Shown in pieces: positions 13,649 through 20,759 of a stretch of DNA of 22,919 nt. Source of the stretch: Bacteroidaceae bacterium (GTDB taxonomy: Bacteria; Bacteroidota; Bacteroidia; Bacteroidales; Bacteroidaceae). Location: NCBI GenBank assembly GCA_902362595.1, contig CABIXF010000051.1:1-22919 (forward strand), in the 5' to 3' direction. Position 1 is the first letter of the stretch, and each line of letters begins with the position of its first letter. The notes beneath the pieces are model-generated. The model saw only the letters and a program-made list of their open reading frames with translations. It made no database searches and had not been told where the DNA came from. The translations under genes and the position numbers were made by a program.

Positions 13649-15913
13649 ATGGGAAACAATTTTTGGAAATCAGGACTTTTGTCTATCATGTTGGGTAGTG
13701 TATCTTGTATGCCGCTTTTTGCACAAGGTACAGTAGAAGATTATAACCGGGCTTATGCGCTTCGGGAGAAATACAGTATGAAGCAGGTGCTTTATGCAGG
13801 AGTGGTGCCACATTGGGTAGAACATACTTCTTCTTTCTGGTATGTACGTCAGACCGAGAAAGGGAATGAGTATGTGAAAGTGGATGCGGCATCTGCCAAA
13901 AGAACAGCGCTGTTCGATCAACAGAAAATGGCCAATGCTTTGTCTGAAAAGTCGGGTCGTAAGGTGGATGCGTATCATCTTCCGCTTCAGAATTGCTGGC
14001 TGAATGCGTCGCTTGATACGTTGCGCTTCCAACTGGATGGAAAGTTCTGGGCTTACAGCATCAAACATAACCGTTTGCTGGATGAAGGAATGGTGCCTCC
14101 CCGTGGGAAAGAACGCCATTGGATGGAAGTGGATGATGAAAAAAACGGAGGTCCGGTGACATCTCCCGATGGCAAATGGGTGGCCTTCATCAAGAATGAC
14201 AATGTGTATGCGCGTGAAGTGGCTACTGGAAAGGAAAAACAGTTGAGCCAGGACGGTACATTGAGCAACTATTATTCTTCTTATATCCAGTGGTCGCCCG
14301 ACTCTAAGTCGGTAGTATCTTGTCGGATTCGTCCGGTGGAGAAACGCTATGTGTATTATGTAGAGTCTTCTCCTGCCGACCAGTCACAGCCGAAGCTACA
14401 TAAACAGGAGTACGCCAAACCGGGCGATGAGCTGCGTTTCAAGGTGCCTTGTATCTTTGAGGTGGAATCTGGTCGTCGGTTGATTCCTTCCACTGAGTTG
14501 TTCAGTCACCAGTATGATTTGTCGGCTCCGATGTGGAATGCAGACAGCAAAGGCATCACCTTTGAATACAACGAACGTGGTCACAAGGTATATCGGGTAT
14601 TGGAAATGTCGGCAGTCGATGGCAAGGTTCGTCCGTTGATTGAAGAAAAAGAAGAGAAATACGTGAACTATCCGCGTATTTACCGGAATTACCTGAGCGA
14701 CGGCAAGCGTATCATCTGGTCAAGTGAACGGGACAACTACAATCACTTGTATATGTATGACCGGGCTACCGGAAAACCGTTGAATCAGATAACCAAAGGA
14801 GAATGGTACGTGCGCGGCGTACAGTATGTGGATGAGGCCAACGGGGTGATCTATTTTTCTGCCAATGGCATGAATAAAAAGGAAGACCCTTATTTGATTC
14901 ATTACTATAAAATCAACTTCGACGGCAGCAATTTGGTGGAACTGACTCCCGAAGAGGGGATGCACCAGTGCTGGTACTCGCCCGACTATAAGTATCTGGT
15001 GGATGTGTACAGTAAGGTAGACCAAGCACCGGTGGCAGTGCTGCGTGAGGCGAAGAATGGAAAAATCCGTATGCAGCTGGAAAAGGCAGATATCTCTGCG
15101 TTGCTGGCGAACGGATGGAAGGCACCCGAAGTGTTCACAGCCAAAGGGCGTGACGGAAAGACCGACATGTGGGGTATCATTTATCGCCCGTCCAATTTCG
15201 ATCCGTCGAAGAAATATCCGGTGATTGAATATATCTATTCCGGTCCGGGCGACCAGTATGTGCCGAAGACTTTCTCTTCTTATAACTGGTGGATGACTTC
15301 TTTGGCTGAACTTGGATTTATCGTGGTACAGGTAGACGGTATGACCACTTCTTTCCGCTCCAAAGAATTTGAGGAAGTATGCTACAAGAACTTGAAAGAT
15401 GCCGGACTGCCCGACCATATTGCCTGGATTAAGGCTGCCGCACAGAAATATCCTTATATGGACATCGACCGTGTCGGTATTTTTGGTTGCTCAGCCGGCG
15501 GACAGGAATCTACAGGAGCCGTGCTGTTCCATCCAGAATTCTATAAGGCGGCTTATTCAGCTTGTGGCTGTCACGACAACCGCATGGATAAAATTTGGTG
15601 GAACGAGCTTTGGATGGGATATCCGGTAGATGAGTCTTATAGTGCTTGTTCGAATGTGGACAATGCCTATCGGCTGACTCGTCCGCTGATGTTGGTCGTC
15701 GGCGAATTGGACGACAATGTAGATCCGTCTTCTACGATGCAGGTGGTCAACGCGTTGGTAAAAGCCAATAAGGACTTTGAACTGGTGGTGATTCCGGGTG
15801 CTCACCATACCATGGGAGAGGATTTTGGCGAACACAAACGATATGATTTCTTTGTCCGCAATTTGATGGGAGTTACTCCTCCGTCATGGGATAAAATCAA
15901 AATCGGGAAATAA
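13649..15913 (+). CDS. S9-family serine peptidase, dipeptidyl-peptidase IV type
   Basis: A 754-residue exported protein with signal peptide ending near MPLFAQ. The DPPIV_N beta-propeller occupies about 90-450 (repeats such as TSPDGKWVAFIKNDNVYARE and YIQWSPDSKSVVSCRIRP), and the alpha/beta-hydrolase catalytic domain about 500-754. The triad is S615 in GIFGCSAGGQ, D688 in VVGELDDNVDP and H720 in PGAHHTMG. DPP-IV proper has GWSYGG around the serine; GCSAGG is a variant I associate with many Bacteroidetes S9 paralogues. Members remove dipeptides ending in Pro or Ala, or cut prolyl peptides; exact specificity is unclear. The gap from GH127 is 103 bases, filled by the long hairpin, and a perfect stem-loop follows the stop. 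Co-directional placement with arabinosidases suggests a glycopeptide substrate. Confidence 0.88.
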   Translation: MGNNFWKSGLLSIMLGSVSCMPLFAQGTVEDYNRAYALREKYSMKQVLYAGVVPHWVEHTSSFWYVRQTEKGNEYVKVDAASAKRTALFDQQKMANALSEKSGRKVDAYHLPLQNCWLNASLDTLRFQLDGKFWAYSIKHNRLLDEGMVPPRGKERHWMEVDDEKNGGPVTSPDGKWVAFIKNDNVYAREVATGKEKQLSQDGTLSNYYSSYIQWSPDSKSVVSCRIRPVEKRYVYYVESSPADQSQPKLHKQEYAKPGDELRFKVPCIFEVESGRRLIPSTELFSHQYDLSAPMWNADSKGITFEYNERGHKVYRVLEMSAVDGKVRPLIEEKEEKYVNYPRIYRNYLSDGKRIIWSSERDNYNHLYMYDRATGKPLNQITKGEWYVRGVQYVDEANGVIYFSANGMNKKEDPYLIHYYKINFDGSNLVELTPEEGMHQCWYSPDYKYLVDVYSKVDQAPVAVLREAKNGKIRMQLEKADISALLANGWKAPEVFTAKGRDGKTDMWGIIYRPSNFDPSKKYPVIEYIYSGPGDQYVPKTFSSYNWWMTSLAELGFIVVQVDGMTTSFRSKEFEEVCYKNLKDAGLPDHIAWIKAAAQKYPYMDIDRVGIFGCSAGGQESTGAVLFHPEFYKAAYSACGCHDNRMDKIWWNELWMGYPVDESYSACSNVDNAYRLTRPLMLVVGELDDNVDPSSTMQVVNALVKANKDFELVVIPGAHHTMGEDFGEHKRYDFFVRNLMGVTPPSWDKIKIGK

Positions 15914-15930
15914 ATCATCCGGTTTTACAG

Positions 15931-15974
15931 ATAGCAAAATGGGTCATTCATTTTTGAGTGACCCATTTTGCTAT
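15931..15974. terminator. Bidirectional stem-loop between convergent genes
   Basis: A perfect 16-bp stem (15931-15946 with 15959-15974) with a 12-base loop lies 17 bases after the S9 stop. The TGA of the convergent hydrolase (15948-15950) is inside the loop, and its last eight codons form the right arm. Neither side has a long T-run beyond the TTTT in the stem, so it may act by structure in both directions. Confidence 0.7.
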
Positions 15975-17207
15975 ATCTTCCATTACTTTTTCAGAAACTC
16001 GTGCGGGGTGATTGTATTCCATCGGCGTGGATTTTCCGGTACCTTCCATGAAACAGTGGTTTAATGTCGGATAGGAGAGGAACGTGGCATTCGTTTTGCC
16101 AAACATCCCTAGTTTCCACATGGCAAAATCCTGCATCGTTACCTGATAATCACGTTCTCCCTGCAGGAAGAGCATCGGAACAGACAAGGAGCAGGCGGTC
16201 ATGACAGGAGCATATTTATCCAGATAGTCCCAATAGATTTGAGGAGCAGCGGCTTTCACTTGCTGGTATTGTTGGGCGAGAAGCGTTTCATCCGTGTTCC
16301 CGTTCAATGAGCCCAAATAACGTATTTGTTCTTTAAGTATGTCATCTTGTGGACGGGACGGAGCGGCCAGCAGAATAAGTCCAGTGACCGACGGACAGCG
16401 GGTAGCAATAAGCGGAGCCAGTAGTCCTCCCAGACTGTGTCCGGCTAAGAATATTTTTTGTTTGTCGATAAATGGCATAGAGGCCGCCAGCTGACAAGCT
16501 GAAACTGCATCTTCTACCACTTCTTCATCAGGGGTAATCTCTTTGCCTTCCGGAACGGAGGCTTTCCCATATACATACGTACGTTTGTCATAGCGGAGTA
16601 CAGCTATACCTTTTGCCGCTAGTCCCCAGGCAATATCCCGGTAAATTTTGTTAGGGCCGATACTTCCGTCTCTGTCTTGAGGGCCGGAACCATGTACCAA
16701 GATGACAATCGGGAGGTGGGTCTTTCCTTTCGGACGGGTGAGGGTGCCGGGGAGTTTGTAATTTCCGGTAGTCACTTCAATGGGGGATTCTTCCAAGTGC
16801 ACACTGTCGAACGGGACAACTAAGGGTTTTTCTTCCGGAGGAACCGGGAGCAACCGGAGTCCACTCACTTTATTTTCGGTATTGAAGGCCACCAGAAAGC
16901 GTAACGGAGCGTGTTGGAATTTCAAATCAGTATAGTAGACCACTGTACCGTCGATTGCATCCTGTTTCCATTCTTTCTCTTTTTCTAGCGGGCCAAGTTG
17001 TTGCTTCACCTGTGCCCACATGTCCTTTAGCTGCGACAAAGGAACGGCCTGTTGCATCTTTGCATCGAAACAGGCATAGATACTGTCGCTCTGGGCATCT
17101 TTCATCCACCGCAGAATGTTTGCGGCTCGTTGCAGGTTGGTTTGCTGGGCGTGGAGGTGGAGAGATAGCAACATCACACAAATTAGGATCGATAGAATTT
17201 TTCTCAT
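15948..17207 (-). CDS. Secreted alpha/beta hydrolase with N-terminal DUF3887-like domain
   Basis: Start 17207 (MRKILSILICVMLLSLHLHAQ) gives a clean signal peptide and a 419-residue protein; the ATG 24 bases further upstream adds an unhelpful polar leader. Residues about 25-120 look like DUF3887 (ILRWMKDAQSDSIYACFD, FLVAFNTENKVSGLRLLP). The hydrolase fold follows, with the oxyanion region VILVHGSGPQDRDG at about 169-181, nucleophile S258 in LAGHSLGG, D353 in LQGERDYQ and H384 in TLNHCFMEG. These are typical of esterase/acyl hydrolases of the dienelactone/BAAT type. It could remove acetyl, feruloyl or other esters from the glycan, but the substrate is not readable. It is the only minus-strand gene inside the locus, transcribed divergently from susC and convergently with the S9 gene. 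Confidence 0.85.
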   Translation of the reverse strand: MRKILSILICVMLLSLHLHAQQTNLQRAANILRWMKDAQSDSIYACFDAKMQQAVPLSQLKDMWAQVKQQLGPLEKEKEWKQDAIDGTVVYYTDLKFQHAPLRFLVAFNTENKVSGLRLLPVPPEEKPLVVPFDSVHLEESPIEVTTGNYKLPGTLTRPKGKTHLPIVILVHGSGPQDRDGSIGPNKIYRDIAWGLAAKGIAVLRYDKRTYVYGKASVPEGKEITPDEEVVEDAVSACQLAASMPFIDKQKIFLAGHSLGGLLAPLIATRCPSVTGLILLAAPSRPQDDILKEQIRYLGSLNGNTDETLLAQQYQQVKAAAPQIYWDYLDKYAPVMTACSLSVPMLFLQGERDYQVTMQDFAMWKLGMFGKTNATFLSYPTLNHCFMEGTGKSTPMEYNHPARVSEKVMEDIAKWVTQK

Positions 17208-17228
17208 GATAGGGTTTATATTTTCAAA

Positions 17229-17236
17229 CAAAAATA
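17229..17236 (-). promoter_or_regulatory. Candidate -7 box for the alpha/beta hydrolase
   Basis: On the minus strand the sequence reads TATTTTTG, a TAnnTTTG match, about 22 bases before ATG 17207. No good -33 TTTG is seen at the right distance, and the spacing to the start codon is short. Weak. Confidence 0.3.
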
Positions 17237-17372
17237 GTAGATATATATCAGAGGATTTTCCTTTAAATGTTATATATATTAAAAATAGAAATAAAATAAG
17301 TTGGTTTTATATTATATAATCGTTAAAAATGATTGATTTATAGGCTTTGTTTTTATCAACTTTAATTTAACG

Positions 17373-17405
17373 CTTGCTCGATGATAAAGAAAATCTATAT
17401 ATTTG
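17373..17405 (+). promoter_or_regulatory. Bacteroides-type promoter for susC/susD
   Basis: TATATTTG at 17398-17405 fits the -7 consensus TAnnTTTG exactly. CTTG at 17373-17376, 21 bases upstream, is a one-mismatch -33 TTTG. Transcription would start near 17412, leaving a leader of about 150 bases before ATG 17566. Confidence 0.6.
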
Positions 17406-17565
17406 TGACGCAAAAACAATAGATAAAACTAAATTGTAGACTTAAAAGGACTACTCTTTTTATAAACTTATCATAAAACTAAACTTATCAGGTGGATTGT
17501 AAAGGCGAATTATGGGTCTTGTTATGCATCTGAATTTGAGACTTTAACTTATTAAACTTAAATCT

Positions 17566-19284
17566 ATGACTAAAGAGCATTTAAAATCATTAAGTGCATT
17601 TTTGCTTTTGTCGGGGCTTCCTTGCGGATTTATGCAAGCTATGCCCGATGTAGAGGCTGTGAAGTCACAGGTAGTACAACAACAGACTACTTGTGAGGGT
17701 TTTGTAACAGATCGTGATGGAGAATCGATTATTGGGGCCTCAGTCGTGGTGAAGGGCACGACGAACGGTACCATCACGGGGCTTGATGGAGAGTTTAACC
17801 TTTCTAATGTGAAAAAAGGTGATGTTATTACCGTTTCATATGTCGGTTATATGACACAGGAAATTTTGTGGGATGGCAATCCGTTAAAAATAGTCTTAAA
17901 AGAGGATACGGAGACCTTAGAGGAGGTTGTAGTTGTGGGTTATGCTACAGTAAAGAAGGCTAACCTGACAGGAGCTGTTTCTGCTGTGGACGATAAAGTC
18001 TTGGCTGATCGTCCGATTGTAAACTTAGGACAAGGACTTCAAGGTACAATTCCTAACCTGAATGTAACGACGAGTGGAAAGCCGGGAGCTGGTTCTTCAT
18101 TTAATGTCCGTGGTGAAACATCTATTAATGGAGGTTCACCGTTGGTTTTGGTGGATGGAGTGGAAATGGACCCTAACTTGATTAACCCACAAGATGTTGC
18201 GAGTGTTTCAGTTCTAAAAGATGCAGCTTCAGCTTCGATTTATGGTGCACGTGCCGCGTATGGTGTTATTTTGATAACAACCAAAAGCGGGCGTAAGAAT
18301 ATGCCTACTCGTGTCTCTTTCGATGCTTCTGTTTCGTTTAATAGTCCTACTACCCGTCCTCGTTACATGAATTCGATGGAATATATGACTTGGATGAATG
18401 CGGCCGGGCAGACTACCAATGGACGCAACATCTTCAGCCAGGAAGAGATGGAACACATAGAAGCGTACTATAATGATCCGGTAAACAATTCTCCGGTGTT
18501 TGTGGCTACAGATCCGAATAGTTGGCAATATGCCAATTCTCAGGCCGGGAAATATGCTTATTGTGGGAATACGGACTGGATGAAAGAAATGTACAAGAAA
18601 AGCTATCCGGTGCAAAAGTATAATGTCAATATCAATGGAGGTAGTGATAAGGCTACATATTATACTTCGGTAGGATATACTGATCAGGGATCGCTTTTGC
18701 GGTATGGCAATGAAAGTTTCCGTAAATTCAATATGGTAAATAATATCAATTATGATATTAATGATTGGATGCATGTTTCAATGAAAACGAGCTTTATCCG
18801 TACTGAACTGGATGGTATTGTGCAGGATAGGGCGCATGGAGAGAATTGGATTGGCAATGATACACAGCCCTTGATGCCGGTAAAGCATCCGGATGGGAAC
18901 TGGTCCGGACAGGGTAATTATACGAACTTTGCAGCAATATTGACCGATGGGGGCGCACGTAAAACAACAAAGAATGATTTTTGGAATACACTAGCCTTGA
19001 AACTGACTCCACTTAAGGGCTTGACGCTTAATATGGATTATACATTCAATTATTATGCGGAACATATAAAAAATCATTTACAGTCATTTGATGAGTATGG
19101 TATAGATGGTAAGTTTCTGCAAATGTTCCAGTGGACAAACCCTAATTATGTGTATGAACATCAGCAAAATGATACATATAATGCATTTAATTTGTTCGGA
19201 GATTATGAAGGAACTTTCGGCAAGCATTATTTTAAGGTGATGTTAGGTTTTAATCAAGAAACCAAGCATACACGGGCGTTTTAA
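17566..19284 (+). CDS. N-terminal half of the interrupted SusC (signal, regulatory domain, plug, early barrel)
   Basis: A 572-residue open segment. A signal peptide ends near GFMQA. A CarboxypepD_reg-like beta-sandwich follows (about 42-115; GFVTDRDGESIIGASVVVKG, then YVGYMTQE), then a TonB-box region around TLEEVVVVGYATVKKANLTG. The plug domain (about 128-245) includes VRGETSINGGSPLVLVDGVE and DAASASIYGARAAYGVILI. The barrel begins near 260 and is cut at HTRAF, leaving only part of the strands, so the product could not form a closed barrel. Confidence 0.8.
   Translation: MTKEHLKSLSAFLLLSGLPCGFMQAMPDVEAVKSQVVQQQTTCEGFVTDRDGESIIGASVVVKGTTNGTITGLDGEFNLSNVKKGDVITVSYVGYMTQEILWDGNPLKIVLKEDTETLEEVVVVGYATVKKANLTGAVSAVDDKVLADRPIVNLGQGLQGTIPNLNVTTSGKPGAGSSFNVRGETSINGGSPLVLVDGVEMDPNLINPQDVASVSVLKDAASASIYGARAAYGVILITTKSGRKNMPTRVSFDASVSFNSPTTRPRYMNSMEYMTWMNAAGQTTNGRNIFSQEEMEHIEAYYNDPVNNSPVFVATDPNSWQYANSQAGKYAYCGNTDWMKEMYKKSYPVQKYNVNINGGSDKATYYTSVGYTDQGSLLRYGNESFRKFNMVNNINYDINDWMHVSMKTSFIRTELDGIVQDRAHGENWIGNDTQPLMPVKHPDGNWSGQGNYTNFAAILTDGGARKTTKNDFWNTLALKLTPLKGLTLNMDYTFNYYAEHIKNHLQSFDEYGIDGKFLQMFQWTNPNYVYEHQQNDTYNAFNLFGDYEGTFGKHYFKVMLGFNQETKHTRAF
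19282..19284 (+). other. In-frame TAA nonsense codon within susC
   Basis: The codons around the stop read ACA CGG GCG TTT TAA GCA CAG CGT, and the same frame continues as AQRENLVSNELPSMDAATGE, typical of the SusC barrel at this point. A single-base change from a sense codon, for example AAA, would explain it. Confidence 0.85.
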
Positions 19285-19323
19285 GCACAGCGTGAAAATC
19301 TTGTATCCAATGAACTTCCTTCA

Positions 19324-20739
19324 ATGGATGCCGCTACAGGAGAAAAATATGTGGGGAACTCGGATGATAGTTGGGCCACAAGAAGTGGTTTTTTCCGCGT
19401 GAATTATAGCTTTGCAGACCGTTATTTGTTGGAACTGAACGGGCGGTACGACTTGTCTTCTAAGTTCCCGAAACACAATCGTGCAGTGTTCAATCCTTCG
19501 TTTTCCTTGGGATGGCGATTGTCTGAAGAAAGTTGGTTTAAAAATATTACCCATAATATTTTTGATGAATTGAAGCTTCGTGCTTCTTATGGTAGCCTGG
19601 CTAATCAGGCTTTGGATAATGGCTGGTATGTGTACTTGTCTAATTATTCTACAGGGCAAAACAGTTATTTAATGGGAGGCAAGAAGAATTCGTATGTGTT
19701 ACCAGGAGCTTTGGTCAGCAATATTGTGACATGGGAAAAAGTAACCCAATGGGATTTAGGATTGGATTTTGCGGTCTTGCAGAGTCGTTTGCAGGGTACA
19801 TTTGACTATTATCAGCGTGCTACAACTGGAATGCTGGGACCTGGAAAAATTTTGCCGGCAATTCTAGGTGCTGCCGAGCCTGAGGAGAATGCAGCAGATA
19901 TGGTGACTCGTGGCTGGGAATTGTCTTTGACTTGGAATGATCAGCTGGAAAACGGATTGCATTACAGCCTTGGATTTAACTTGTCGGATACAAGAGCTGA
20001 GATTACAAAGTATGATAATCCTACAAAATCTTTGTCGAGTCCTTATTATGAAGGACAGATTATTAGTGATATCTGGGGGTATGAGTCGACCTTGTTCCAG
20101 ACGGAGGATGAAATAAAGCAAGCACCCGACCAGTCAAAGGTAGATGGAGCAATCAACAAGGTTCCGGGAGATATAAGGTTTATGGATGTGAATGGCGATG
20201 GAATCGTTGATAATGGAAATAATACTGTGGATAATCCCGGAGACCAGAAAATTATAGGAAACAATCGCGCTCGTTTCCGGTACGGGTTTAATATATCTGC
20301 CGACTGGAAAGGTTTTGACTTGGGCATTTTCTTCCAAGGTGTAGGAAAACGGGATATTATGCTTCCTAATACATTCAAGTGGCAATATGGAAGTCAATGG
20401 CAGGTGCCGGTTGCGGTGGCAAATGATTATTGGACTGTGAATAATACCAGCGCTTGGCTTCCGGTAGCTCGATTCAATGGAGGCACAGCCATTGGACGAA
20501 ACCAGACTCGTTATTTGGTTAATGCTGCGTATTTGCGCTTGAAATCTTTGTCTTTTGGGTATACGCTTCCAGTCGCATTGACTCAAAAATGGGGTATCCA
20601 GAAGTGCCGTATTTATTTTACGGGTGAAAATCTGCTGACATTCAAGCATACTCCGGAAGGATTTGATCCGGAATTATCTGATCCATATAGTTATCCGCAA
20701 CAGAAGTCGTTGTCGGTAGGGATGAATGTCGTATTTTAA
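19324..20739 (+). CDS. C-terminal half of the interrupted SusC (beta-barrel)
   Basis: The 471 residues from the first Met after the nonsense codon (codon 587 of the full gene) encode the distal TonB-dependent barrel: FFRVNYSFADRYLLELNGRY, LSWRLSEESW-like turns (actual GWRLSEESWF), DLGLDFAVLQSRLQGTFDYY, a calcium-loop-like DVNGDGIVDNGNN, and the terminal YPQQKSLSVGMNVVF. With no signal peptide it would not be exported if translated on its own, and no good ribosome-binding site precedes ATG 19324. It is best regarded as the remainder of the pseudogene. Confidence 0.75.
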   Translation: MDAATGEKYVGNSDDSWATRSGFFRVNYSFADRYLLELNGRYDLSSKFPKHNRAVFNPSFSLGWRLSEESWFKNITHNIFDELKLRASYGSLANQALDNGWYVYLSNYSTGQNSYLMGGKKNSYVLPGALVSNIVTWEKVTQWDLGLDFAVLQSRLQGTFDYYQRATTGMLGPGKILPAILGAAEPEENAADMVTRGWELSLTWNDQLENGLHYSLGFNLSDTRAEITKYDNPTKSLSSPYYEGQIISDIWGYESTLFQTEDEIKQAPDQSKVDGAINKVPGDIRFMDVNGDGIVDNGNNTVDNPGDQKIIGNNRARFRYGFNISADWKGFDLGIFFQGVGKRDIMLPNTFKWQYGSQWQVPVAVANDYWTVNNTSAWLPVARFNGGTAIGRNQTRYLVNAAYLRLKSLSFGYTLPVALTQKWGIQKCRIYFTGENLLTFKHTPEGFDPELSDPYSYPQQKSLSVGMNVVF

Positions 20740-20759
20740 CTATTAGCTGATTAATAATT

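Larger units (their letters stand above)
17208..17565. promoter_or_regulatory. AT-rich divergent intergenic region (hydrolase / susC)
   Basis: These 358 bases separate the divergent hydrolase and susC starts and hold no convincing gene. They are markedly AT-rich with TATATATA-like runs (17241-17280). One good Bacteroides-type promoter faces susC (17373-17405) and one weaker candidate faces the hydrolase (17229-17236). The roughly 150-base susC leader downstream of the promoter shows no recognised riboswitch. Confidence 0.6.
17566..20739 (+). pseudogene. SusC/RagA TonB-dependent glycan transporter gene interrupted by an in-frame stop
   Basis: Read as one frame the gene has 1057 codons, a normal SusC length. 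It runs from a signal peptide through a carboxypeptidase-regulatory-like domain, TonB box, plug and a beta-barrel ending in the typical aromatic terminus SVGMNVVF. SusC proteins import glycan oligomers across the outer membrane with TonB energy. The only lesion is TAA 19282-19284 at codon 573. The frame on both sides is identical and open, so this is a point nonsense change (or a sequencing error), not a frameshift or deletion. There is no STN domain at the N-terminus, so sigma/anti-sigma control is not suggested. The susD-like partner follows 20 bases later and is intact. Confidence 0.88.

Noticed and set aside
17400..17565. Riboswitch in the susC leader
   Set aside because: The leader is long, but I see no conserved aptamer pattern or strong paired structure.
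19285..19330. Frameshift or deletion in susC
   Set aside because: 17566 and 19324 are in the same frame and the residues between them continue the barrel, so a single nonsense codon suffices.
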